This document shows positions 44,726 to 53,672 of a stretch of DNA of 64,000 nt, piece after piece. The first letter of the stretch is position 1; every line of letters begins with the position of its first letter. The position numbers and the translations under genes were made by a program. The stretch covers positions 1-64,000 of the forward strand of contig CAZLOS010000008.1 in assembly GCA_964561215.1 (NCBI GenBank), read 5' to 3'. The notes beneath the pieces were generated by a model that was given only the letters and a program-made list of their open reading frames with translations, was not told the origin of the DNA and searched no databases. The DNA comes from JAJFUV01 sp964561215 (GTDB taxonomy: Bacteria > Acidobacteriota > Terriglobia > Bryobacterales > Bryobacteraceae).

Positions 44726-45340
44726 TCACTTATCCTGTTCTTTGATGCGAGGGCGGGCAAAATCCAGGTATTCCTGCTTGGGTACTCCGGGCTCGAAGCA
44801 ACGGCGGCAGCGCGCCTCGTACATCCCGGCCGCACCCACCACGATCAGATCGTCTGATTCGACCAACCGTTGCGTGTGCTTGGCCGGATTGCCACAACGC
44901 ATGCAGATGGCCAGCGTCTTGGTGATGGACTCGGCGTGCGCCAGCAGTTCCGGGATCGGGGAGAAGGGCCGGCCCATGTAATCGGTGTCCAGGCCGGCGA
45001 TGATCACCTGCTTGCCGGAGTCGGCGAGCTGGTTGGCGATCTCGATCAGGTCCGTACCCAGGAAGTTGGCTTCATCGAAACCCACCACCTCCGTGCGCCA
45101 GTCCAGGCGCGTGAGAACCTCGTGCACGTTGCCGACGACCTCGGACTTCATGCGGATATCGGCGTGGGAGACGATCTCGTCATTCGAGTAGCGCGTGTCG
45201 ATGGTGGGTTTGAACACCTGCACGCGCTTGCGGGCGATCATGGCACGCCTCAGCCTGCGGATCAGCTCCTCGCTCTTACCCGAGAACATCGGTCCGCAGA
45301 TGACCTCGATCCAACCCATCTTGCCTGAGAAGAAGTCCAT
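44726..45340 (-). CDS. tdk: Thymidine kinase
   Basis: This 204-residue type II thymidine kinase phosphorylates thymidine in the salvage pathway. It has the P-loop GPMFSGKSEELIRRLRR (about 16-32), the DEANFLG motif (about 88-94; catalytic Glu in the family's DE motif), and zinc ligands C-x2-C (CMRCG, about 146-150) and C-x2-C (CRRC, about 177-180). ATG 45340 gives two extra residues over the family's usual start. Confidence 0.9.
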   Translation of the reverse strand: MDFFSGKMGWIEVICGPMFSGKSEELIRRLRRAMIARKRVQVFKPTIDTRYSNDEIVSHADIRMKSEVVGNVHEVLTRLDWRTEVVGFDEANFLGTDLIEIANQLADSGKQVIIAGLDTDYMGRPFSPIPELLAHAESITKTLAICMRCGNPAKHTQRLVESDDLIVVGAAGMYEARCRRCFEPGVPKQEYLDFARPRIKEQDK

Positions 45341-45386
45341 GGTTCAGAAAGAAGGGCGCGCCGCGCGGCGCGCCCAAATCTCTATC

Positions 45387-46691
45387 CTACACGCCTTCGC
45401 GTTTCCGCTCGATGCGTACGTAGTTCATGTCCTGCTTCGGTTCGCCGTCCAGCGTGAGGGCGAACGTTGTAACCGGCGAATCCGGCGGCATGGCCGGCAG
45501 GTTCAACAACCGCACGCGGAAGTCGTCCTGGACGAACTTCACCGGCTGGCCGGTGGCGAAGTACTTCGCAGAAAGCACCTTGTTGCGCAGCCCGCCGAGG
45601 CTTGCCACGGTGCCGGGCCAGAAATAGATGTGCGGGTAAAGCGTGTTGCCTTTGCGCGTGGCGCTCCAGAACTGGCCGCCCCACACCTGGCAGCGTTCAG
45701 ATTCGTAGATGGTGGCGCCGTTACGGTCCATCCATTTACCCACCGCGGTCAGGATGCGCACGGACTCGGCCGGAATGCTGCCGTCCGCCTTGGGCCCGAT
45801 GTTCAACAGGTAGTTGCCGCCCTGGCGCGCGCAAGTGATCAGGTTGCGCACCACGGTCTTGGGCGTCTTCCAGGCATCGTCGCTGGCGTGGTAGCCCCAA
45901 CTGTCGTTCATGGTCATGCAGGTTTCCCAGGCGCGATCCTTCGAGGCGACAATGTGCTGTTCGGGCGTGGAGAAATCTCCCGGCAGGCCATTGCGGTTGT
46001 TGACGATGGTATCTGGCTGCAGTTCGAAGACCATCTTGTTCATGCGCTCGGACTCCCAGCCTTCGGCTTTGAGCGGCCAGTTGACGTCGTACCAGAGCAC
46101 GTCGAGCTTGCCGTAGTTCGAGCAGATCTCGCGCACGTGGCCGTGGATGTAATCGACAAAGCGGCGGCGCGCGGCTTCATCCTTGGCGCAAAGCGCGCCG
46201 TCGGGATGGTGCCAATCCATCAGCGAGTAATAGAGCCCCGCGCGCAGGCCCTCCCCGCGTGCGGCGGCGAAGTACTCTTTCACCAGATCGCGGCCCGCGG
46301 CCTGTTTGGGCGCGCAGTACGGGGTCAGCTTCGAGTCGAAGAGGCAGAAGCCCTCGTGGTGTTTCGAGGTCATCACCATGTATTTCATGCCGGCGGCTTT
46401 GGCGAGCTTCGCCCAGGCGCGGGCGGCATTCGGCGTGGGCACGAACTTCTTGGCCAGTCGCTCGTATTCGGCCACGGGGATGCCTTCGCACTCCATCGCC
46501 CACTCGTGACGGCCCAGGACGCTGTAGAGTCCCCAATGGATGAACATGCCGAACTTGGCTTCGTGCCACCACTTCATGCGGCGTTCACGGTCGGCCTCGC
46601 TCGTGTAGTCGGCGGCGGCGAGGCGTGTGGCGGCGGCGCCCGCTCCCATCATGTTCAAGTACGTTCTGCGTGACATTCCCTTTGGTTGCAT
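45387..46691 (-). CDS. Alpha-L-fucosidase (GH29)
   Basis: The 434-residue enzyme is a GH29 retaining fucosidase that removes terminal fucose from glycans. An N-terminal SRRTYLNMMGAGAAAT signal of the twin-arginine type implies export. Family motifs are EAKFGMFIHWGLYSV (starting near 44), the substrate-binding TSKHHEGF (about 107-114), and the nucleophile Asp in VLWYDVNW (about 202). The acid/base residue varies in this family. It is beside a GH35 gene and may cooperate in degrading fucosylated galactans. Confidence 0.88.
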   Translation of the reverse strand: MQPKGMSRRTYLNMMGAGAAATRLAAADYTSEADRERRMKWWHEAKFGMFIHWGLYSVLGRHEWAMECEGIPVAEYERLAKKFVPTPNAARAWAKLAKAAGMKYMVMTSKHHEGFCLFDSKLTPYCAPKQAAGRDLVKEYFAAARGEGLRAGLYYSLMDWHHPDGALCAKDEAARRRFVDYIHGHVREICSNYGKLDVLWYDVNWPLKAEGWESERMNKMVFELQPDTIVNNRNGLPGDFSTPEQHIVASKDRAWETCMTMNDSWGYHASDDAWKTPKTVVRNLITCARQGGNYLLNIGPKADGSIPAESVRILTAVGKWMDRNGATIYESERCQVWGGQFWSATRKGNTLYPHIYFWPGTVASLGGLRNKVLSAKYFATGQPVKFVQDDFRVRLLNLPAMPPDSPVTTFALTLDGEPKQDMNYVRIERKREGV

Positions 46692-46737
46692 GGATGGATG
46701 ATTCCTCCCGATTGATTATACGTTTCTCGAAGCCGGC

Positions 46738-48540
46738 TTACTCGATAACCGGGAATCCTTCGATGTCGCGCGGCTCCCGTTGAAGCAGGTCGAGGACCAC
46801 GATTTCGTTCCTGCCTTTCCGCAGCCACGCGCCCGGGCAATAGAGCCGCCGCTGCGGGCCGACGTCCCAGTAACGGCCGAGGTTGCGGCCGTTCACCCAT
46901 ACGATTCCTTTCTGGTAGGGCATCATGTCCAGGAACGTGTCGGCGGTCTCGGTGAGATTGAACGTTCCCCGGAAGAAGATGCCGGGACGGTCGCCGGGCT
47001 TACCGGCGCGAAGTTTGGCGATGGATTCTTCCTTGAGCGGCAGCGGGTAGACCCGCCAGTTCATGAGCGTCATGCCGTTCAGCGAGACGCGCTCGGTGAT
47101 GCCTTTGCGGTCGATCATCGTTTGCGAGTAATTGATGCGGCCCATGGCTTCGACCAGGATGGTCAGCACCGGCTTCGGGTTCTCGACCGCGGGCAACGTG
47201 AGCGTGTGAACGCCAGCGACCCTGTCGAGTTTGCCAATGTAGCGGCCGTCCAAGAACACCGTGGCGAAGTCATGAACCTCCGTGACCAGCAGCGTGCCGC
47301 TCTTGTGTCCGAGCAACGTGGTCTGGTAGGCGATCAGGCCGTAGTCCTGGCCGTAGCTTTCCATGGGGCGCGGCTGCACGCTGGCAATGGGTTCAGGCAG
47401 GTTCTCCCAGATGGAAGCATAGGGTGCCATGGCGATCGGCGGGATGGCGGCGGCGGGAATCGGCGCGGGGATTTCGGGCAGCGGATCATTCGCCGCGCGG
47501 TAGTTCTTGAGCAGCGAGCGCACGGCGTGGTATTTCGCCGTGGGGCGGCCCTGTTCATTGATGGGGGCGTCCAGATCGTAACTGGTCACGTCAGCCGAAT
47601 AGCCGTGACCGTACGCGTTGGCTCCGGCCGAAAACCCGAAGTTCGTGCCGCCGTGGGCCATGTATAGGCTGAAGGAGAGACGCTTGTCGAGGAGGGACCG
47701 CAACTCCCGGATCAACTTTCCGCCGTCGCGCCGCGCCCAGGGCTCGCCCCAATGCGTGAGCCAGCCGGGATAGCTTTCGCTCGAAAACACCGGCACGCCG
47801 GGATTCATCTTGCGGGCGAGTTCAAACTGCTCGGTCGTGGCCCCCGGATCCAGGCCGACGGCGGCGCTGGGGAGCGTGCCGGCTTCGAGCATGGGGACGG
47901 TAGCGCCGTCCGAGGTGTAGAACGGCACATTGATTCCGGCCTGCCCCCAGAGTTGGCGCAGGCGCTCCAGATAGGTGCGATCGTTACCGTAACTGCCGTA
48001 TTCGTTTTCGATCTGGACCATCAGGATGGGCCCGCTCTCGGTGACCTGCAGCGGTTTGACCACCTGCGCGAGCGCGTGGATGTAACGTTCGACCGGCGCC
48101 ATGTAACGCGGATCGAGGCAGCGGATTTTCAAGTCCGGATAGCGCAGCATGTAGGAGGGGAGCCCGCCGAAATCCCACTCGCCGCACGAGTACGGGCCCG
48201 GGCGTAGGAGCACCCACATGCCTTCCTCCTGGGCTATGCGAAGGAAGCGGGCGAGGTCGCGTTCCGGCGAGGTGAAGTCGAACACGCCTTCGGATTTTTC
48301 GTGGAAGCTCCAGAAAACGTAGACCGCGACCGTGTTGCAGCCCATGGCCTTGGCCATCCGGATCCGGTGCCGCCAGTATTCGGCGGGGATGCGTGCGTAG
48401 TGCATTTCGCCGCCGATGATCTGAAAAGGTTTGCCGTCCAGCAGGAATTGGTCGCCGCCGAACGAGAAAGTGTGCCCGTCCGCAGCGCCCACAAAGGAAA
48501 CAGCCAGAAACAGCAGGGTCGAGAAAATGATTCCGCGCAT
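46738..48540 (-). CDS. Beta-galactosidase (GH35)
   Basis: The 600-residue exported protein starts with a signal peptide (about 1-20). Its GH35 barrel has IIGGEMHYARIP (about 42-53), the acid/base Glu in QIENEYGSYG (about 177) and the nucleophile Glu in SSESYPGW (about 252). Beta-sandwich domains follow, as is usual. It removes galactose from galactans or oligosaccharides outside the cytoplasm. It is next to a GH29 fucosidase and a Gfo/Idh/MocA gene on the same strand, suggesting a small glycan-utilisation group. Confidence 0.9.
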   Translation of the reverse strand: MRGIIFSTLLFLAVSFVGAADGHTFSFGGDQFLLDGKPFQIIGGEMHYARIPAEYWRHRIRMAKAMGCNTVAVYVFWSFHEKSEGVFDFTSPERDLARFLRIAQEEGMWVLLRPGPYSCGEWDFGGLPSYMLRYPDLKIRCLDPRYMAPVERYIHALAQVVKPLQVTESGPILMVQIENEYGSYGNDRTYLERLRQLWGQAGINVPFYTSDGATVPMLEAGTLPSAAVGLDPGATTEQFELARKMNPGVPVFSSESYPGWLTHWGEPWARRDGGKLIRELRSLLDKRLSFSLYMAHGGTNFGFSAGANAYGHGYSADVTSYDLDAPINEQGRPTAKYHAVRSLLKNYRAANDPLPEIPAPIPAAAIPPIAMAPYASIWENLPEPIASVQPRPMESYGQDYGLIAYQTTLLGHKSGTLLVTEVHDFATVFLDGRYIGKLDRVAGVHTLTLPAVENPKPVLTILVEAMGRINYSQTMIDRKGITERVSLNGMTLMNWRVYPLPLKEESIAKLRAGKPGDRPGIFFRGTFNLTETADTFLDMMPYQKGIVWVNGRNLGRYWDVGPQRRLYCPGAWLRKGRNEIVVLDLLQREPRDIEGFPVIE

Positions 48541-48618
48541 CGCCTAACCAAGATACGAACTGCGGCGGCGCGGTGTCCAGGACGAGTCAGGCGCGCGCGG
48601 GCTTCCGCTGATTCCCCG

Positions 48619-49842
48619 CTACGACTTCACGAACCTTTGCTTTGCCTTGTCCCATAGCATGTACTTCCGGCGGCGGAAGCTTTCGACTCCTATGTCGGCC
48701 GCTACCACGCCGTAGTAGCCCAGCATGCAATCGCAGTGGAGCGCTTCGCCTTTGCGTATGGCGTTCTGCAGGTTGCGATGGTGATACTCGATGTTCTCCG
48801 CGCCGGTCTTCTTGTGCTCGATGACCTTGCCTTCCTTCGCGTACAGCCCCTGCGGTGTGATGGTGAAGCCGGTGCGCGTGAATTCGAGCGTCGCCTTGTT
48901 TCCGCGCAGCACGTGCTTCACCGGCGTGTCGTTCGCCATCGAGGAGACCAGAATCACCGTGGTCTCTTCGGGATAGTCCAGCAGGCTGTTGTAGGTGTCG
49001 GGCACTTCCGCCTTGCTGTCCTTGAAGTAGAACTTGCCGCCGGTGGCCACGCCGCGTTCGGGGAACTCCAGGCCCAGCGCCTTGATGACGCGCGTTACGC
49101 GGTGCACGAACAGGTCCGTGGCGATGCCGCCCGAGTAATCCCAGAACCAGCGCCACCGGAAGAAGCGGTTGGGATCCCACGCCCGCTTGGGCGCCGGACC
49201 GAGCCAGGCCTTCCAGTCGACGTCTTCGCCGGGGCGGGCGTCGGCGTCGATCGGGTAATCCCAAAAATCCTTCAGGTGGTTGCGGGAGTAACAGATCTCG
49301 GCGACGGTGACTTTGCCGAGCATGCCGTCCTTGAAGTACTTGTAGGCGGTTTCGTAAGAATCGTCGGAGGTGCCCTGCACGCCGACCTGCATTTTGACGC
49401 CGGTGGCCTTGATTTTGGCCACTACCTTTTTGGATTCCTCCACCGTGTGCGTCATCGGCTTTTCGCAGTATATGTGCTTGCCGGCGTCGGCGGCGTCGAG
49501 GGTCATCTGCGCGTGCCAGTGCTCCGGCGTGGCGATGAGCACATAGTCGATGTCCTTTACTTCCAGGAGCTGGCGGTATTCTTTGTAGGGCTTGCCGCCG
49601 GTGATCTGCACGGCCTTGTCCAACCGCGGCCGATACACGTCGCAGACGCCCAGGATTTCCAGGTTGTCCTTCTCGCGCATCTTGACCAGGGTCTGCATAT
49701 GGCCGGTGGCCATGCCGCCCGCGCCGATGACGCCGATGCGCAGCCGCTCGTTCGCGCCTTTGATCTGAGAATAACTGCGGGCCGTGAAAAGGGCAGCCGC
49801 TCCTGCGGCAGCGGCAAACTCTCGCCTGCTCAAGGAATCCAT
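48619..49842 (-). CDS. Exported Gfo/Idh/MocA family oxidoreductase
   Basis: This 407-residue protein starts with a twin-arginine signal (SLSRREFAAAAGAAALF). It continues with the NAD(P)-binding GVIGAGGMATGHM (about 38-50) and the EKPMTH motif (about 129-134) whose Lys is catalytic. Exported twin-arginine members of this family are typical of Acidobacteria and Planctomycetes; they oxidise or rearrange sugars, sometimes with tightly bound cofactor. The substrate is unknown. It lies 40 bp downstream of nusB. Confidence 0.85.
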   Translation of the reverse strand: MDSLSRREFAAAAGAAALFTARSYSQIKGANERLRIGVIGAGGMATGHMQTLVKMREKDNLEILGVCDVYRPRLDKAVQITGGKPYKEYRQLLEVKDIDYVLIATPEHWHAQMTLDAADAGKHIYCEKPMTHTVEESKKVVAKIKATGVKMQVGVQGTSDDSYETAYKYFKDGMLGKVTVAEICYSRNHLKDFWDYPIDADARPGEDVDWKAWLGPAPKRAWDPNRFFRWRWFWDYSGGIATDLFVHRVTRVIKALGLEFPERGVATGGKFYFKDSKAEVPDTYNSLLDYPEETTVILVSSMANDTPVKHVLRGNKATLEFTRTGFTITPQGLYAKEGKVIEHKKTGAENIEYHHRNLQNAIRKGEALHCDCMLGYYGVVAADIGVESFRRRKYMLWDKAKQRFVKS

Positions 49843-49882
49843 AGGGCCAATTGTAGCTTGCGAGAAGACCGGAGTGGGCGCG

Positions 49883-50311
49883 TCAGGCGGCTTCGCCTTC
49901 GCGCTCTTTGCGGATGGCGTCCAGCACGCCGTTGATGAAGGGGATACTCTCGTCTCCGGAGAAACGTTTGGCGAGCTTCAGCGCTTCGTCGATGGCGATG
50001 GCGGCGGGCGAGATGCCGGCGATCATTTCGAAGATGGCCAGCCGCAGAATGTTGCGATCCACCGCCGGCATACGTTCGATGCGCCAATGCGCGGAATGCC
50101 GGACGATGGAGGCGTCAATTTCCTCGACGCGGGCGGCCACGCCCCGCACCAGTTCGATCATGAAGGGGTCGGGCGTGGGCGGGCGCTCCTCTTCGGGCGA
50201 GGAAAAGAACTCGTAATACGACTCGATGCTCCTGTCGATGGAATGTCCCAGCAGGTCCCACTGGTAGAGAACCTGCAGGGAGCGTTCGCGGGATTTGTGC
50301 CGGGCAGCCAT
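49883..50311 (-). CDS. nusB: Transcription antitermination factor NusB
   Basis: NusB joins NusE on boxA RNA to let RNA polymerase finish rRNA operons. The 142-residue protein has the family's helical fold with ARHKSRERSLQVLYQWDL at the start, MPAVDRNILRLAIFEM (about 81-96) and INGVLDAI near the end. ATG 50311 is chosen at the conserved N-terminus. It follows ribH by 14 bp, a very common pairing. Confidence 0.92.
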   Translation of the reverse strand: MAARHKSRERSLQVLYQWDLLGHSIDRSIESYYEFFSSPEEERPPTPDPFMIELVRGVAARVEEIDASIVRHSAHWRIERMPAVDRNILRLAIFEMIAGISPAAIAIDEALKLAKRFSGDESIPFINGVLDAIRKEREGEAA

Positions 50312-50325
50312 CCGTTCGCGGCGCC

Positions 50326-50799
50326 TCAGGCGCGCAGGCGTCTCATCAGGTTGCCCATTTCGACGGCGGACATGGCCGCGTCGAAGCCCTTGTTGCCGGC
50401 CTTGGCGCCGGCCCGCTCGATGGCCTGTTCGAGCGAGTTGGTGGTGAGCACGCCGAAGGCGATGGGGACGCCGTAGGCGAGCGAAGTCTGTCCCAACCCC
50501 TTGGCGACCTCGGCGGCGATGTAGTCGAAGTGGGGCGTGTCGCCGCGGATTACCGCGCTCAGACAGACGATGCCGTCGTGCCGTTTGGCCGCCGCCAGCT
50601 CGCGCGCCACCACGGGCAATTCCCAACTGCCCGGCACGCGCACAATTTCGATGTCGTTCGGGTCGCAGCCGGTCCGCGTTAGAGCATCCATGGCGCCGGC
50701 GAGCAGGCGTTCGGTCACCACGCTGTTGAAACGGCTCACCACGAGGGCGAACTTCAGCCCCTTCGCATCGAGATTTCCTTCCACAACTTTATTCGGCAT
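50326..50799 (-). CDS. ribH: 6,7-dimethyl-8-ribityllumazine synthase
   Basis: This 157-residue enzyme makes the riboflavin precursor lumazine. It has the family's FALVVSRFNSVVTERLL (about 17-33), VPGSWELPVVA (about 55-65), the active-site segment AVIRGDTPHFDYIA (about 81-94), PIAFGVLTT, and the late RAGAKAGNKG. ATG 50799 follows a GGGGTGAAG site; a longer frame to 50874 lacks conserved residues. It forms an operon with nusB. No riboswitch was recognised upstream. Confidence 0.93.
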   Translation of the reverse strand: MPNKVVEGNLDAKGLKFALVVSRFNSVVTERLLAGAMDALTRTGCDPNDIEIVRVPGSWELPVVARELAAAKRHDGIVCLSAVIRGDTPHFDYIAAEVAKGLGQTSLAYGVPIAFGVLTTNSLEQAIERAGAKAGNKGFDAAMSAVEMGNLMRRLRA

Positions 50800-50912
50800 G
50801 GTCTTCACCCCGCGGAGTTTGAGGTCGTAGAAGTCCTCTTTCTGTACGGCGTCATGCGTATGCGCGCCGGGCACATATGGGATAATTGGACTTCAGAGCT
50901 TCATCATACCGC

Positions 50913-52721
50913 ATGGATCCCTGCTACATACGCAACTTTTCCATCATTGCGCACATCGATCACGGCAAGTCGACGCTGGCCGACCGGCTGCTGGAACTGA
51001 CCGGCGCGTTGAGCCAGCGCGAAATGATGGAGCAGGTCCTCGACTCGATGGACCTGGAGCGGGAGCGCGGCATCACCATCAAGTCCCACGCGGTGCGGCT
51101 CAACTACCGAGCCGATGACGGCCAGGACTACCAGCTCAACCTCATCGATACGCCCGGCCACGTCGATTTCACCTACGAGGTTTCGCGCAGCCTGCAGGCC
51201 TGTGAGGGCGCGCTGCTGGTGGTGGACGCGTCACAGGGTGTCGAGGCGCAAACCCTGGCGAACACTTACCTCGCGCTGGGGCACAATCTGGAAATCATCC
51301 CGGTCATCAACAAGATCGACCTGCCTTCGGCCGAGCCGGACCGCGTCAAAGAGGAGATCGAGCAGGTAATCGGGCTCGATGCTAAAGATGCGTTGCTGGT
51401 GAGCGCGAAAAGCGGCGCCGGTGTCCATGAGGTGTTGGAAGCCGTGGTGCACCTGGTGCCTGCGCCGCCCGGCAAGCGCGAAGCGCCGCTGCGCGCGCTG
51501 ATTTTCGACTCCTGGTTCGATCCCTACCGCGGTGTCATCACGCTGCTGCGCGTGGTCGATGGCCGCCTTTACATGGGGCAGAAGATCCGGCTCTCTTCGA
51601 ACGGCGCCACGTTCGAGGTCGAAGGGCTGGGGTACCAGTCGCCCAAGCCCGTGCCCTGCGAGGAACTTTCGGCGGGCGAGGTCGGCTACCTGTTCGCGAA
51701 CATCAAGAACGTCTCCGACGCACAGATCGGGGACACGATCATGGACGCGGAGAATCCGGCCGCCGAACCGCTCCCGGGCTTCCAGGCTGCCAAGGCCATG
51801 GTGTTCGCCGGGCTTTACCCGGTGGAGTCGCACGAGCACACGCTGCTCAGAGAGGCCCTCGAGAAGCTCCGGCTCAACGACAGTGCCTTCAACTTCGAGC
51901 CGGAGAGTTCGGCGGCGCTGGGCTTCGGTTTCCGCTGCGGCTTCCTTGGATTGCTCCACCTGGAAATCGTCCAGGAACGGCTCGAACGCGAGTTCCAGAT
52001 CGACCTCATCACCACTGCGCCGAGCGTGCTCTACAAAGTGCGCAAGCATAGCGGCGAAGTCATAGAGGTGGACAGCCCCACACGCTGGCCCGATCCCGCG
52101 GAGATCCTCGAAGTCGAGGAACCCATCATCGAAGCGACCGTCATCACGCGCGAGGAGCACCTGGGCGAGATCCTGAAGCTGCTCGAGGAGAAGCGCGGCA
52201 ATCAGAAGAAGTTCGAGTACATCGGCGCGGCGCGCGTGCTGCTGGTCTATGAATTGCCGCTCAACGAGATTGTTCTGGACTTCTACGACCGGCTGAAATC
52301 CTGTTCGCGCGGCTACGCTTCGCTGGATTACCACCTGGCCGGCTATCGCGCGGCACCTATGGCGAAGTTGGACGTGCTGGTGGCCGGCGAACCGGTGGAC
52401 GCGCTGTCGATGATCGTCCCGAAGGAATCCGCCTACGAGCGCGGCAAGGCGCTTATCGAACGGTTGCGCAAGCTCATCCCACGCCAGATGTTCGAGGTGG
52501 CGCTGCAGGCCGCCATCGGGAACAAGATTGTCGCGCGCGAGAACATCCCCGCCATGCGCAAGAACGTGCTCGCGAAGTGCTATGGCGGCGATATCACGCG
52601 CAAGCGCAAGCTCCTGGAGAAGCAGAAAGAGGGCAAGCGCCGCATGAAGCGCGTTGGACGCGTGGAGATTCCCCAGGAAGCGTTCCTGGCCGTGCTGCGC
52701 GTCTCCGGTGAAACGGAGTAG
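50913..52721 (+). CDS. lepA: Elongation factor 4 (LepA)
   Basis: LepA is a ribosome-binding GTPase. The 602-residue protein has G1 AHIDHGKST (about 13-21), the switch ERERGITIKS, DTPGHVDF and NKIDLP motifs, EF-G-like domains II, III and V, and the unique C-terminal domain rich in Lys/Arg (KAKR-type segment ending near VSGETE). ATG 50913 starts the conserved MDPCYIRNFSIIAH; a longer TTG frame is not needed. Confidence 0.95.
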   Translation: MDPCYIRNFSIIAHIDHGKSTLADRLLELTGALSQREMMEQVLDSMDLERERGITIKSHAVRLNYRADDGQDYQLNLIDTPGHVDFTYEVSRSLQACEGALLVVDASQGVEAQTLANTYLALGHNLEIIPVINKIDLPSAEPDRVKEEIEQVIGLDAKDALLVSAKSGAGVHEVLEAVVHLVPAPPGKREAPLRALIFDSWFDPYRGVITLLRVVDGRLYMGQKIRLSSNGATFEVEGLGYQSPKPVPCEELSAGEVGYLFANIKNVSDAQIGDTIMDAENPAAEPLPGFQAAKAMVFAGLYPVESHEHTLLREALEKLRLNDSAFNFEPESSAALGFGFRCGFLGLLHLEIVQERLEREFQIDLITTAPSVLYKVRKHSGEVIEVDSPTRWPDPAEILEVEEPIIEATVITREEHLGEILKLLEEKRGNQKKFEYIGAARVLLVYELPLNEIVLDFYDRLKSCSRGYASLDYHLAGYRAAPMAKLDVLVAGEPVDALSMIVPKESAYERGKALIERLRKLIPRQMFEVALQAAIGNKIVARENIPAMRKNVLAKCYGGDITRKRKLLEKQKEGKRRMKRVGRVEIPQEAFLAVLRVSGETE

Positions 52722-52802
52722 TCCGTCCAGGCTACCCCTTCCCCAAGACAGGAGATATGCAAAAGTCTCCGAGGACCTCCGATATGACTTGCTGGAGGTT
52801 GC

Positions 52803-53672
52803 ATGCCGAAGGTCATTGCCCGGGACGAACGGGCGCAGGACTCACCGTGGGCGCTCTGTAAGCTGCCGTCCTTTCCGCCTGTTGCAACGCGGCTGCTGCA
52901 GGCGTTATCCAAAGAAGACGTTGAGATCAGGGAGTTGACGCGTCTGATTTCTTCCGATGCGGCGTTTTCCGCTGAGATCCTGCGCCTGGCCAACTCCGCG
53001 CTCTTCGGGCTGGAGGGGCAAGTCAACAGCCTGACACACGCTGTGCTGATGTTGGGGTTGTCGCGGGTGAAGGGCTTGGCTATGACCGTGGCGATCATGA
53101 AGGGGTACCTGAAAGGAGTACTCAAGAGTGAGACTCTGCGGCGGTGCTGGACTCACTCGCTGGCCTGCGCGTTTCTGGCTGAAGAAATGGCGCCTGCCTG
53201 TGGCCTGGACAAAGACTATGCTTACACAGTAGGACTATTGCATGACATCGGCCGGCTGAGCATTCTTGTAGCTTATCCCGCCGAGTACACCAACCTTCTT
53301 AAAGTGGCCGAGGAGAACTCCTTCGATGTCCTGGAGTGCGAACGGCAATTGTTCGACATCGATCATTGCCAGGCGGGGCGGTGGTTGGCCGCGCAATGGA
53401 ATTTGCCGCCGGAGTTCGGTGAAGTCCTGAGCCATCATCACGATTCGTCCGCGGGACCACAATTTGGCGCCACCGGGCTCATACACGTGACGTGCAACCT
53501 TTCGGATGCCCTGGGATTCAATGTCCTGGATACCAGGGAGTTGCCGGACTTCGGGCGAATCGCAAGCGAATTGCCCGAACCGGCGAGGGATCGCCTCAGC
53601 CTGAATTCAGAGGAGCTGAAAGCGCGCATTGGAGGGCGCATTGTCGCCCTGTTACGCGGGCCGCTCAACTAA
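52803..53672 (+). CDS. HDOD-domain signalling protein
   Basis: The 289-residue protein has an HDOD domain (about 20-215): LPSFPPVATRLLQAL, ISSDAAFSAEILRLANSALFG, AVLMLGLSRVKGLAM and the degenerate HD-like LLHDIGRLSILVA. HDOD proteins relay signals to gene expression or motility, usually without phosphohydrolase activity, though the kept HD pair makes activity possible. A GGAGG lies 6 nt before the ATG. Its end touches that of the convergent oxidoreductase gene. Confidence 0.85.
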   Translation: MPKVIARDERAQDSPWALCKLPSFPPVATRLLQALSKEDVEIRELTRLISSDAAFSAEILRLANSALFGLEGQVNSLTHAVLMLGLSRVKGLAMTVAIMKGYLKGVLKSETLRRCWTHSLACAFLAEEMAPACGLDKDYAYTVGLLHDIGRLSILVAYPAEYTNLLKVAEENSFDVLECERQLFDIDHCQAGRWLAAQWNLPPEFGEVLSHHHDSSAGPQFGATGLIHVTCNLSDALGFNVLDTRELPDFGRIASELPEPARDRLSLNSEELKARIGGRIVALLRGPLN

